From contig OX031073.1 in NCBI GenBank assembly GCA_943736015.1, positions 22,905,210 through 22,969,209 of the forward strand: 64,000 bases of DNA, written 5' to 3'. Position numbers and translations under genes: made by a program. Each line of letters begins with the position of its first letter. The first letter of the stretch is position 1. Shown one piece after another: positions 9,989 to 19,389 of the stretch. The notes under the pieces were generated by a model. The model did not search any database. It was not told where the DNA came from and saw nothing but the letters and a program-made list of their open reading frames with translations. Source of the DNA: Tridacna crocea (Eukaryota; Mollusca; Bivalvia; Cardiida; Cardiidae).

Positions 9989-10210
9989 ATGCTTTACCCG
10001 ATGACAAAAAATGAGCCTTGCTCTGAAAAAAGGGGGCTTACTTCAAATCCACCGTGCAGGGTAGAAAACATTGTGGGAAAAGGAGAAAATGATGACAGTC
10101 AGCATTTTCTTCCATTCACACGTTGTTTTCTACCGTATTAAAGACAGAAAAAATGCTATCATTTCCACGAAATTTGATTTGCTGTGAATATGGACCAGTC
10201 TGATTCATTT
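9985..10210. mobile_element. Diverged TTAA-hairpin MITE
   Basis: TTAAATGCTTTACCCGATGA start. The hairpin core is altered (GAGAAAATGATGACAGTCAG) and the right end is lost near TGGACCAGTCTGATTC. Confidence 0.6.
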
Positions 10211-11140
10211 TTTCTTTATCTGGGAAAAAGTTTTTTTTTTAAATGGACAGTGTATATACATGAGATGTACTTTTTTAAATAAAATAAAAATTCCTTTTTT
10301 TTTTTTCCAGAAATACGAACATTGTCTTTTTTTTTCAGTTTACTCTTATGCACACTATCCCAAGTTTTTGGTGACCCAGAAAGAAAAGGGTTTTTGAAAA
10401 CATTATGTGAAATGGAGAAAATGCTGGTTACTAGCATTTTCTTCTTTTCACAAATTGGTAGCGTGCATTCATGCGACGTATTTAAACATTTTCTATTGAT
10501 TGTATGGTGTTTAACGCCGTTTCCAACATTATTTCAGTTATATATCATGGCATTCAATGCACCTACCCATGCTTTCCTGGAGTTTCTTTTATCAGTACTC
10601 CGCAGAATTGTCTTTCCAAGCCATTGGCTTCTTTCCATATTACCATCATCGAAAAAATAGGAAAAATAGATTTTTTAATTGAAATAAAACTACTTTTTTT
10701 TCCAGAAAGACATATATTCCATTTACTCTTTGATCCATAATTCGGGTTTTAACCCATGGACGCTGGAAGTAAAAGGTTCTTGAAAACATTGTTGGAAAAG
10801 AACAAAATGCTACACTCTATAGCATTTTTTTCCTTTACCCAAATTGGCTGTGTACATACATGGGACGTATCTAAACTCTATATGAAATAAAAATTACATT
10901 TTTTTCTGAAAGACATAGTCTCATAATTATGTTTAATCTTTATTTACTTTTCATTTACTCTTTAGCTCCAGATTTGTACCGACCCTGAAAGAAAAGGTTT
11001 TTGAAAACATTGTCGGAAAAGTAGAAAATGCTAGTGACTAGCATTTTCTCCTTTGCCCGAATTGGTTACCAGCATTTTCTCCTTTTCCCACAATGTTTTC
11101 AAAAGGGCTTCTTTTTCCTAGGATCGTTAAAAGACAGGAT
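10211..11140. repeat. Threefold diverged tandem repeat carrying hairpin relics
   Basis: Phrases recur around 10230-10440, 10680-10830 and 10850-11050: ATGGGACGTATCTAAAC, AATAAAAATTCCTTTTT, CAGAAAGACATA, TTTACTCTTTxG, GACCCTGAAAGAAAAGG, then a family hairpin arm (GAAAACATTGTxGGAAAAG). The unit is roughly 300-450 bp. It seems to be a local amplification of a segment containing a MITE half. Confidence 0.55.
10500..10662 (-). mobile_element. SINE fragment (bivalve tRNA-derived type), tail part
   Basis: GTGTTTAACGCCGTTTCCAA, TTCCTGGAGTTTCTTTTATC, CTCCGCAGAATTG and CCAAGCCATTGGC match the order of phrases in a tRNA-derived SINE common in bivalves, read on the reverse strand. The tRNA-like head is missing. 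Confidence 0.5.
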
Positions 11141-11149
11141 AGTCTGATG

Positions 11150-11358
11150 GCAGGGTCACAGTGACGGCTTTTGACGGCCCGTGGAAAGAAGCCTTTTGAA
11201 AACAATGTGGGAAAAGGAGAAAATGCTGGTAAACAGCATTTTCTCCTTTTCCCACAATGTTTTCTTCCCTTCCTAAAAAGAAATTAAAATTCTTTTATCA
11301 TCTGCAATATACATTCAATTTGGACAGAGCTAAAATTTCGTCGTCTGGTAAAAGTTAA
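11150..11358 (+). mobile_element. TTAA-hairpin MITE just upstream of tetraspan gene B
   Basis: The left end has decayed (GTGACGGCTTTTGACGGC); the palindrome is nearly intact; the right end is GTCTGGTAAAAGTTAA. The right TTAA lies 46 bp upstream of the ATG at 11405, mirroring the MITE in front of gene A. Confidence 0.85.
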
Positions 11359-11404
11359 TCCCACGCTGGACATATCGTAATTCTGTCACTCGTTGTTTGG
11401 TGTC

Positions 11405-14400
11405 ATGACGGACAAGGCCGGTGTTTTATCCGTGGTATTTCTGGCTATAGCCGCCGGCGCCGGGTTCGCCAGCTTCCTGGCTGATAAATGGATTGCGACA
11501 GATTCGGATCATCTCAATGTGGGTCAACACTGTTTCAAACAGGAAAATACTACCGTTTGTACAGAGTTAGAAAGTAAGATAGTTTTGTTTATTATACCGG
11601 GATGGAAACCGTCATATCATTGGGTTATACATCTTTGCGAGCCAAGGTTACGATCACTACGTGGATCTTACCTTTGCTGATTGAGCCCCATTTCGAGATT
11701 CCTGCGATGCACCCTCTATTGGATGCTGGTTATTACCCCTCTTTACATCATATTTCTGAAAGCCAATGAAACAAACCGCTTACGGATACAATTATTCAAC
11801 ATGAAGCGATAAGCAGACATCCACGTGGGTTTCCATGTTTACCTTCTATTCGAAGGTTCTCGACCTTATTCTATTTTTATCAAAGATGGAATGCTAAGAG
11901 CGATTTCATTCGTTGCAGTTAGAGCTGGCTGCATCCAATGAAAAGGCGTATCGGGGGAATGTAAAAATCAAGCTCGATCAGCCAAGGGTAGACCAGCGTG
12001 GTGAATCGTCACCCTTGGCTTGCCAAGATGAAGGCCATAAAACGTCGAAAAATTAATTGCTGTAGATTCTGACCGTCGAAATGTTGGTCAATACTGTTTT
12101 AACCCATTACCAAACAATCCCTAGTTTTGACAACCCTGAGAAAGAAGCCTTTGGAAAACATTGTGGGAAAAGGAAAAAAAAATGCTGGTTACCAACATTT
12201 TTCTCCTTTTCCAATAATGTTTTCTACCCTTCCCCCCAAAAAATTCAAATTTTCAGTCACTTTTATTTTGTCGTCTGCATAATGCTTTCGATTTGGACAG
12301 ACCTAAAATATTGTCGTTTGGTAATGCGTTTAACTATTTCCGTAACATTGTCGACACCAGAAGGTTTTGTGGACAATGTACAATGCTCCAGATAGAGGGG
12401 GCGATTTTGATTTCAAATATTAAAATATCAATTTTTCTCAACGAAACCCTATGTTGTGGGTACTCATTAGAATCGTTTCAATGAGACGATTCTAATGAGA
12501 ACCCACAACAAAAGGATTCGAATTAGAGAAATGCTGAATATAGAATACCATCACTCCCTCTTATATTGAGCTCTGAATGTAGACCAGAGATCAGACTGCA
12601 AAAAATGCGTAGTCTGATCTCTGATTTACGCTGTCCAACGTTTAATTCTGGATTTTGACTTAAGGTAAGACCTGTGTAATGCACTTCCGGTGAACATTCT
12701 AATTGGTTGATAAATGAGGATAAATAAGGATTTATGCAGAAATAATATTTTTGCACATTTCTAACGGATCAGAAATTCCTTTTATGTCTATCTTGAAATT
12801 ATTTTGTTTTGATGCGTTTGTTAGTTTTCTGAAAAGGGAGGTAATTATTATCTCTTTTTGTATTGAGAATATAGTGGTTTTAGATCTATAAATGAAAATT
12901 CAAAGAAGGAAAAAATGGAAAAAATGAATCGGTGAAAGTAGTTCAATAATACTCATTTTTAATTATAGCTAATTTTGCAGGATGATATATTAGTGGAAAC
13001 AGCTGTTTTCCATTACACAGGTCTTACCTTAACTGTCCCTTGATCTTGCACCGAAAATGTATTTGTAGCCTTTGAGAAAATGTGATTAATTAATTCAGTA
13101 ATGAAAGATTTAAACTTGAAAATATCACAGGCTTTATCGAGTTAGAAATTATCATTTATAATAATATTTAGAATCATTATTTCCCCAATTTTTCCCCTTC
13201 CTATAGCTATTATCTATTTATTTAAAAGTACACCATATTCTCATCACAAAGGGAGATGATAGTTAACTCCCTTTTTCAGGAAACTAACAATTGTATCAAC
13301 AAATAATTTCAAGATAGACATTATATAGAGTTTATTTCATCAGCTTATGGTTAATATGGGGAAATATTTGCCGAAAAAGGGAAAGGTATGCGAAAATAAC
13401 GAGTGCCATAAGGCACGAGTTATTTTCGCGGACCTTTCCCTTTTGAGGCAAATATTTCCCCATATTAACCACAAGCTGATGAAATAGATTATATAATATA
13501 TTTCATCTGATCATTTTGTCAACGAATGCCACTTTTGAACTAGTGATCTCAAGTCAATAAACCAGATTTCGGTAGGAGGAAATTTTTCACTGTGACGGGG
13601 AAATACGTAATTCCCCAAAGCTTATAAATTACATCATTTCTTTAACCATAAAATTTCTAAAAATAGACACATGAAATATTATATAGGAATTTCTATCGGT
13701 TGAAAATGTGTTAAAATATTATATCAGTACCAATCCTTATTTATCAACTAACAAAAAAATCATGTTGCACCAGAAGTGTGAGAGGTCCACTACCCTAAGA
13801 CTCAACATTTAGTAAAATAAATGGGCTTTTAAAAGTCGATTAACCAACTTAAGTGCATTATTTTGCTTGGTTGAATTAAGAAATAATCTTCTTTCTACAA
13901 TGGTTTATCGTTCAGTAAACCACAGTTGTGAGTTATGAGGCACATTAAATAATCTACGGGGGCGATAGCCCTAGTGGTTTATTCATTGCGCCTCATAACT
14001 CACAACTCATAACTCAGGCTATCGCCCTAGTGGACCATTTATTGTGCCTCATGACTCACAACTGTGGTTTATTGAACGATAAACCACGATTGAAAGAATT
14101 TTCTTATTTCTTAAATATCATGTCAACATGGTTACATAAGTCTATTAATGTTAGTGAAATGTTTCTGGAATATCAAAAGTCAGAAAATTCTAATAGATCT
14201 AGATCTACATCAAAGTCTCTTCGCAAATTTGAGTAAAATAAGAGATTTAATTTTTTTGGTGAAATCGGGCCCAAGATCTCGATTCAGAGTACATAATGCT
14301 TTTAAAACAGTTATAATCTTGAAAAAATGTGATTTCATTACACCACAGATACAACAAAAAGGACAGTGTGTAAGCTGATTCTACAATGGAGTCCTGCATA

Positions 14401-15693
14401 TTCCTTGATCGTGATTGTTGTGATTCTGACGTCATTATTTCGTCATCTGCGCAAAGCGATGTGCGCAGCATCCATTATGTCCAGTGTTTTAGGTATTTTG
14501 AGCAGTGTCTGTCTGTCTGTCTGTGTTTGTTTGTCTGTCTGTCTCTCGGTCGTTCTGTCGGTGTGTGTGTGTTTGTTTGTCTGTGTCTCTCTTTGTGTAA
14601 TGTAGTCTGCTTTTGTTTTGGGGATGAGTTAATCCAGATTTATTTTTTTTCCAGGACTGGTGAAAACCAGGTAATACATGATTGTGTGAGCTGTCGCCAT
14701 GATGTGACTGAAAAAATGTTGAAAGCGGTAAACATGCCATTTAATCAGAAATGTGAAAATTTCCGTGTTTGATAGCATTCAATGCAAAATATTGGTCAAT
14801 TTTCTGACGTAATGCATCCACAACTGTGTAATGATTTACATGGTTTAACCCTTTCCCAAACGACAAATTTTAGACTCTTCCAAACTGAAAGAGTTTGCAG
14901 ACGACAATTTTAACTTTCATAACAATGGCAGGAAATTACCTAAACAGGCAGAAAACACTGTGGGAAAAGGAGAAATTGCTCGTTACGAGCAATTTCTCCT
15001 TTTCCCACAGTGTTTTCAAAAGACTTGTACTGCAGACACGTAAAAACAAGGGCTTGTTTGGGAAAGGGTTAAACGTTTACCACACAACGACGAGTTTTGG
15101 CAACCTTTGGAAAGAAGCCTTTTGAAAACACTGTGGGAAAAGGAGAAAATGCTGGTAACCAGCATTTTATCCTTTTCCCACAATGTTTTCTACCCTATCA
15201 ATAAACAAATGCACCATTTGGGCCACAATGAAATTGTCGTCTGCAAATGCTTTCGATTTGGATAGGGCTAAAATTTTGTCGTCTGGTAAAGAATTAATGC
15301 CTCGTGGAGATGCAGAGTTCAACCCGCCTTTTGCCAGAGGGCGCTTTCATTTCTATTCAGTCGAACTGTAATCTACACTGTCCACAAAAGCAGTCTACAT
15401 AGTATTCATTTCTTTCTGTTTTAGCTGCCGCGTTTGTGACCGCCATTATGCTGTTTTCCAACACCCATTACTGGACCTCGAGCCAAAGGTCGAAATGGAG
15501 CCCAAAATACGGATTCTTCCTGGCGATTGCTGCTGCGCTTTTTTCTTTGATTTCGGCCATTTTGGGAATCGTGTCCATTCGAAAATCTAGAGAAAAAGTA
15601 GGAGATTCAAACTTAGATGTGGACAAAATAGTTCCATCGACAAGAGGGAGTACACGACGAATACGGCCATCGAAATTCCGGACAAGAAGTTGA
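11405..15693 (+). CDS. Tetraspan (PMP22/claudin-like) membrane protein, gene B; 3 exons
   Basis: Exons 11405-11573, 14349-14492 and 15425-15693 join into a 193-residue frame. Both introns are phase 1 (donors GTAAGA and GTATTT; acceptors ACACCACAG and TGTTTTAG). Exon 1 has exactly the coding length of gene A's exon 1, and G6, G18, G20, F21, A22, K28, W29, N38, C43 and C52 coincide without gaps. Hydrophobic segments lie near residues 7-27, 66-87, 93-116 and 130-152; HYWT is at 119-122. Two N-glycosylation sequons (N48-T-T, N57-T-T), absent from gene A, fall in the putative extracellular loop. The cysteine cluster of gene A is replaced by a basic RHLRK stretch. The tail is basic. A TTG start 12 bp upstream is rejected in favour of the ATG. 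The role is unknown; family known only by layout. Confidence 0.8.
11615..12060 (+). mobile_element. MITE with ~50-bp terminal inverted repeats, copy 1 (intron 1 of gene B)
   Basis: The left end, GAGCCAAGGTTACGATCACT, mirrors the right end, which contains GGTGAATCGTCACCCTTGGC. The internal part includes CACCCTCTATTGGATGCTGG and TTGCAGTTAGAGCTGGCTGC. A second copy lies in reverse orientation at 57365-57745, so this is an interspersed element and the matching open frames are not exons. Confidence 0.75.
12099..12333 (+). mobile_element. TTAA-hairpin MITE, full length (intron 1 of gene B)
   Basis: TTAACCCATTACCAAACAAT to GGTAATGCGTTTAAC. An A-tract expansion in the left arm disturbs the palindrome. 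Confidence 0.9.
12380..12605. repeat. Foldback element, ~105-bp arms
   Basis: The inner palindrome (12453-12511) has arms GTGGGTACTCATTAGAATCG and CGATTCTAATGAGAACCCAC. The outer arms continue to GAGGGGGCGATTTTGATTTC and GAATACCATCACTCCCTC. Half copies are at 21535-21650 and 35000-35120. Confidence 0.7.
12660..13032 (+). mobile_element. ~370-bp TTAA-flanked MITE, copy 1
   Basis: Terminal inverted repeats TTAAGGTAAGACCTGTGTAA and TTACACAGGTCTTACCTTAA, flush with TTAA. The internal phrases AAAAGGGAGGTAATTATTAT and GAATATAGTGGTTTTAGAT recur at 17554-17924 and, inverted, at 13090-13800. Confidence 0.75.
13090..13800 (-). mobile_element. ~370-bp TTAA-flanked MITE family, inverted diverged copy with nested palindrome
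   Basis: Reverse-strand matches: TTCAGGAAACTAACAATTGT, AATAATTTCAAGATAGACAT and TTATTTATCAACTAAC, ending at GGTCCACTACCCTAAG. Interrupted by the palindrome at 13333-13490. Confidence 0.6.
13333..13490. repeat. Long near-perfect palindrome (foldback MITE)
   Basis: Arms of ~70 bp: ATTTCATCAGCTTATGGTTA ... GCGAAAATAACGAGTGCC on the left and GGCACGAGTTATTTTCGC ... AACCACAAGCTGATGAAAT on the right, with a loop of a few bases (ATAA). Confidence 0.8.
13895..14095. repeat. Foldback element with ~45-bp arms (intron 1 of gene B)
   Basis: Left arm TGGTTTATCGTTCAGTAAAC then CACAGTTGTGAGTTATGAGG; right arm CCTCATGACTCACAACTGTG then GTTTATTGAACGATAAACCA. The phrase GGCGATAGCCCTAGTGG is repeated inside. 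Confidence 0.8.
14507..14600 (+). repeat. (TCTG)n/(TG)n microsatellite at a 5' splice site
   Basis: TCTG/TTTG tetranucleotide tract starting about 14 bp downstream of the exon 2 donor (14493) of gene B. Confidence 0.9.
14845..15072 (-). mobile_element. TTAA-hairpin MITE with symmetric (covarying) hairpin core
   Basis: TTAACCCTTTCCCAAACGAC to GGGAAAGGGTTAA. The hairpin core reads GAAATTGCTCGTTACGAGCA, not the family's GAAAATGCTGGTTACCAGCA: both arms changed together, and the ACACTGTGGG/CCCACAGTGT pair differs symmetrically too. It shares TTAA 15069-15072 with the next copy. Confidence 0.93.
15069..15296 (+). mobile_element. TTAA-hairpin MITE, full length, chained
   Basis: TTAAACGTTTACCACACAAC to GTAAAGAATTAA. 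The left arm carries ACACTGTGGG and the right arm CCCACAATGT, a one-base mismatch between subfamilies. It lies in intron 2 of gene B, 128 bp before exon 3. Confidence 0.9.
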
Positions 15694-15839
15694 CTAAATT
15701 GCAAGGGTGAAGGAAGCGGAAACACCGTGTTAAACCTGGTTAAACCGGAAGTATGAGTCATATTACCGTTAGCAAAGTGTATTTTCCCGCTACCGAAAGT
15801 AGATCTTTAACACTGTTCTCGGAATTCAGTAATTATAGA

Positions 15840-16040
15840 GCTAACTCTTTACTAAATAGTCCCTTTTTCACGACGTAAAGGAAAAAGGGGTTTTGAAATC
15901 ACTGGGGAAAAATGGAGTAAATGCTGGTAGCCAGTATTTTCACCTTAATTCCCACAGCGTTCACTCACCCGAGATTATTTGAGACACATTTTATTTGTCG
16001 TTTATGAATGTCCATTTTTGTCAAGTTAACAATTTTGTGG
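15840..16040 (+). mobile_element. Decayed TTAA-hairpin MITE
   Basis: CTAACTCTTTACTAAATAGT start. The hairpin is heavily mutated (GTAAATGCTGGTAGCCAGTA). It lies in the putative 3' flank of gene B. Confidence 0.6.
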
Positions 16041-16067
16041 TCGAGTATAGAAGTGCCCATATATGGT

Positions 16068-16073
16068 AATAAA
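16068..16073 (+). promoter_or_regulatory. Candidate polyadenylation signal of gene B
   Basis: AATAAA about 375 bp after the stop, in an A-rich tract. It would place the decayed MITE inside the 3'UTR. Weak evidence. Confidence 0.25.
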
Positions 16074-16090
16074 AATAAAATGTAATCTGC

Positions 16091-16319
16091 TTAACCCTTT
16101 CCCAAACGACAAAGTTTTAGACCGCTCCAAATTGAAGGCACTTGCAGAAGACCAAATAAAACTAACTCAAAGATTGAAATTTGGTTTCCAGCAGGGTAGG
16201 AAACATTGTGGGAAAAGGAGAAAATGCTGGTTACCAGCATTTTCTCCTTTTCCTACAATGTTTTCAAAAGGCTTCTTTCTCAGGGTCGTAATACCAGGGA
16301 TTGTTTGGTAAAGGGTTAA
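16091..16319 (-). mobile_element. TTAA-hairpin MITE, full length
   Basis: TTAACCCTTTCCCAAACGAC to TTGGTAAAGGGTTAA, with a near-perfect palindrome. One of the best preserved minus-orientation copies. Confidence 0.93.
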
Positions 16320-16364
16320 CAAGCAATTTGTCTTTACCCTTAAGCTGTTAAGCGCAACTCACTG

Positions 16365-16447
16365 ACCTTTTGTGGACAGTGTAGATCAAGATCAGACTGC
16401 ACAGAACGTGGAGTCTGATCTTGAATCTACACTGTCCGACAAGGTGA
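16365..16447. repeat. GATCAAGATCAGACTGC hairpin repeat
   Basis: Arms ACAGTGTAGATCAAGATCAG and CTGATCTTGAATCTACACTG around ACTGCACAGAACGTGGAGT: the best preserved member of this family here. Confidence 0.75.
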
Positions 16448-16672
16448 TATTTCACCCTCAGGAATGTCTTTTGAAATAGCAAAATTTATGTTTTACATAT
16501 CGGCTTGAAAATCGTTTATTTCACTTTTATAACATGTGAAGGTTTGCTATATGTTTTGTCTTGTATTGCATGTTTCACTCTTTCAATATTGTTTTACACC
16601 TGTCTGTATATTGAAAGCATGTATAGACAATAAGAAAAATAAAGCTTAGGTTACAGGATTGGTCTTATGGAG

Positions 16673-16799
16673 ATTAGAAAACATTGTGAGCAAAGGAGAA
16701 AATGCTGGTTACCAGCATTTTCTCCTTTTCTCAAAATGTTTCCCAAAGCTTTCTACCTCAAGGTTATTAAAACTCGTGATTGTGTGGTATAAAGCGTTA
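16673..16799 (-). mobile_element. TTAA-hairpin MITE, right half
   Basis: Hairpin with GAGAAAATGCTGGTTACC core, then GATTGTGTGGTATAAAGCGT and TTAA. The left half is absent. Confidence 0.7.
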
Positions 16800-17173
16800 A
16801 CATGTTCCCACCTGCAAACAAAAGTTTGTCTTTGTTGAATATAAAAAAACTAGTTTGAATTCAGGTTTGATTTACAAATTCACAGGGACACAATATTTTT
16901 AAAAAGGAGACGTGACCTAAATCATGCAAGTACGCTTTTCATTTGCAACAGCTTTCATTACATAACTTTCACCGGGAAACGAAACTTTAGAAGTCGTCAG
17001 TATGCATACAATCTGATGATCTTTGCAAGCAAAATAAGCGAAGATTAGTCAGCAGTCCGTGAAGTCTGATCTCAATCTCCTCGCTACAACATTCATTAGC
17101 TTCTGTTCCACTCGATCCTGAGTTTTAACAACCCTAGGCAGAAAGATTTTGATTAGCTTGAAAAAAAAATCTC
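16800..17173. other. Spacer without recognisable features
   Basis: AT-rich unique-looking sequence. No shared repeat and no splice-bounded frame were noticed. Confidence 0.4.
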
Positions 17174-17402
17174 TTAACCCATTACCACACAATCCCTACT
17201 TTTGACGCCCCTGAGAAAGAAGCCTTTTGAAAACACTGTGGGAAAAGGAGAAAATGCTGGTAACCAGCATTTTCTCCTTTTCCCACAGTGTTTTTTACCC
17301 TTCCCAGAACAAATTTCAATTTTTCAGTCACCTTTATTTTGTCGTCTGCAAATGCTTTCAATTTGGACCGGTCTAAAATTTTCTCGTGTGGTAAAGAGTT
17401 AA
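17174..17402 (+). mobile_element. TTAA-hairpin MITE, full length
   Basis: TTAACCCATTACCACACAAT to GTGGTAAAGAGTTAA, with the ACACTGTGGG/CCCACAGTGT arm variant on both sides. Nearly identical to the copies at 40944, 43464 and (inverted) 43921. Confidence 0.93.
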
Positions 17403-17553
17403 CGCTTTTGCTGATGAGCGTGAGCGTGAGTCTGATCTTCGAATCTATACTGTCCGATAAGGAGATATAACTTTGAAACAGCAATATTTTGGCCATGATT
17501 AATATCGAATTGACAATTTTTCGTTTTAGTTCTTTGGCAGGATAAGCGATAAA

Positions 17554-17924
17554 TTAAGGTAGAAGACCCGTAATACTTCTAGTGCATAATGGCATCAAAT
17601 TTCTTGACAGTTGATAAAGACGAATTTATACAGATTTGACACTTTTGCACATTTTTAACAGACCAGAAGTTCCTTTGATGTCTGTCTTTAAATTATTTGT
17701 TGATACTTTTGTTAGTTTCCAGAAAAGGGAGGTAATTGTCATATTGCTTTGTAATGAGAATATAGTGGTTTTAGATTTATAAATGATACTTCTAGGAAGG
17801 ACATAAAGGAAAAAGTGGCTCGGTGAAAGTAGTACAACAATAAATCATTTTTAATCTTAGAAAATTTTGTAGGACAATATTATAGTGGAAATAGGTGTTT
17901 TCTATTATGGGTCCACTGCGTCAA
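17554..17924 (+). mobile_element. ~370-bp TTAA-flanked MITE, copy 2
   Basis: TTAAGGTAGAAGACCCGTAA start. Shares AAAAGGGAGGTAATTGTCAT and ATATAGTGGTTTTAGATTTA with 12660-13032. The right terminus has decayed. Confidence 0.65.
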
Positions 17925-17929
17925 CACTC

Positions 17930-18240
17930 ACTATTCTCTGTATCTGAATGCGCTGGTTTTTGACTTACTTCTCGGTACTGATATCAAATGAATAGATGCT
18001 GATTTTTCATTGGTCAAAAATGTGCACGTGGTTATTCTGCGGGCCCCTGCTGCCATATTTGTCGAAACATTTATGAAACCCCTATTAATCCTTATCCTGC
18101 TATATAACTAAAATTAGATTTTCAATTCATTAATAACCCAAATATTGCTGTTTCAAACTAAGGTTTTGGGTAATGATATCAAAGATCAGAGTGCACGTTC
18201 TGTGTTGTCTGATCTTGATCTACTCTGTCCGCAAAAGAGA
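17930..18240. repeat. Dispersed repeat plus hairpin repeat
   Basis: 17940-18070 matches the window start (GAATGCGCTGGTTTTTGAC, ATTGGTCAAAAATGTGCAC). 18178-18240 is a GATCAGAGTGCACGTTCTG hairpin-family copy. Confidence 0.55.
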
Positions 18241-18604
18241 AGCTAGTCGCGTTTAGCAGGCAAAGGGTTGACAAGGCCTTGATTCATACCATAGCAAACT
18301 AATGCAGAAGAAAATGATTATTTTCTTGTCCTATTTCGGTAATTTAATATTTTGATTAGCGTTACCCCCGCAACTCAATACTACTTTTCAACAACATGAA
18401 GAAGAGTGAGGAAAAAAAAAAGGCTATTTCTCTACAGGTTACTTTTAATTATTTGTGACCCATTACGCAATACGGGACCATGTGGGAATTCTGTACATCA
18501 GTAAGATGAAAACAGATCAACGATTGTGCAGGTCAATTTAAGTTGGTAATTCAAAAATGGTTGTATAACAAGGTACAATGACCACTTTTCATACAGAAAA
18601 TGTC

Positions 18605-18685
18605 ATTAAAGCGAAAAGTGTTAACCCTGGTCAGCCTGCGCAATTCGCGCAGTCTGACCAGGGTCGACACTTTTCGCAGTTCCAA
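18605..18685. repeat. GC-rich hairpin repeat
   Basis: Arms GCGAAAAGTGTTAACCCTGG TCAGCCTGCGC and GCGCAGTCTGACCAGGGT CGACACTTTTCGC. Same design as the pair in intron 1 of gene A. Confidence 0.7.
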
Positions 18686-18879
18686 GAAGGCCCCTTTTTC
18701 CGTGATAGGTCATATTTAGCTTCATATCGGGCCGCAGAAGAGTTTCAATATTCACATCCCAGTATCTCTGGTACGTCGTCTATATTTTTAAAGACACATC
18801 TTGTTCTAATTTAGTTCAATAAATGCTATTACAAAAACTTGTTGCTTTTTTTAGTTTGACTGTAGTGACCTGAGCACGT

Positions 18880-19068
18880 ATTCACCAACAATTCTTCAGA
18901 ATATTCTTAGTCTTATTCTCCGCAAGGTTTTCTGAATTTGTAAGTAACACAACTTCTGATTGGCTAAACCGAATGGTTTAGCCAATCGGAAGTTGTGTTA
19001 CTTACAAATGGAGAAAATTCTGGAGAATAAGACAAAGAATCTTCTTAAGAATGGTTGGTGAATACGGG
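18880..19068. repeat. Foldback MITE, ~85-bp arms
   Basis: Left arm GTATTCACCAACAATTCTTC ... AACACAACTTCTGATTGGCT; right arm AGCCAATCGGAAGTTGTGTT ... AATGGTTGGTGAATACGGGC; loop ~14 nt. Confidence 0.8.
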
Positions 19069-19155
19069 CCCAGAATATCAGAATATCCCGGTATATAATG
19101 GAAAGTTCCCATCTACACTGTCTGTGAACGAACCAAAAACATTTCCTACTTCATG

Positions 19156-19389
19156 GCCTTTTTCCAAAACGACAACTTTTAAATTTGTCAAATTTCAAAG
19201 CTTTTGCAGACGACATGCAGACTCAGTGTGCCGCAAATGACGAGATTTCGTCTTTGAACGGACAGCAAACATTGTGGGAAAATGAGAAAATGCTGGTTAC
19301 CAGCATTTTCTGATTTTCCCACATTGTTTTCAGATGGCCTCGTCCTCTGGTTCGCAAAAAATAGGGCCGGGTTGTTTGGTAAAGGATTA
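19156..19389 (-). mobile_element. TTAA-hairpin MITE, full length, left end worn
   Basis: CCTTTTTCCAAAACGACAAC start and GGTAAAGGATTAA end. Both arms carry GAAAATGAGAAAATG / CATTTTCTGATTTTC, a paired change of the usual AAGGAG/CTCCTT step. Confidence 0.85.

Noticed and set aside
17202-17402. Recurring frame MTPLRKKPFENTVGKG and relatives at many places
   Set aside because: The same peptide appears in every plus-orientation MITE, and its inverse in minus copies. It is a by-product of the palindrome, not a gene family.
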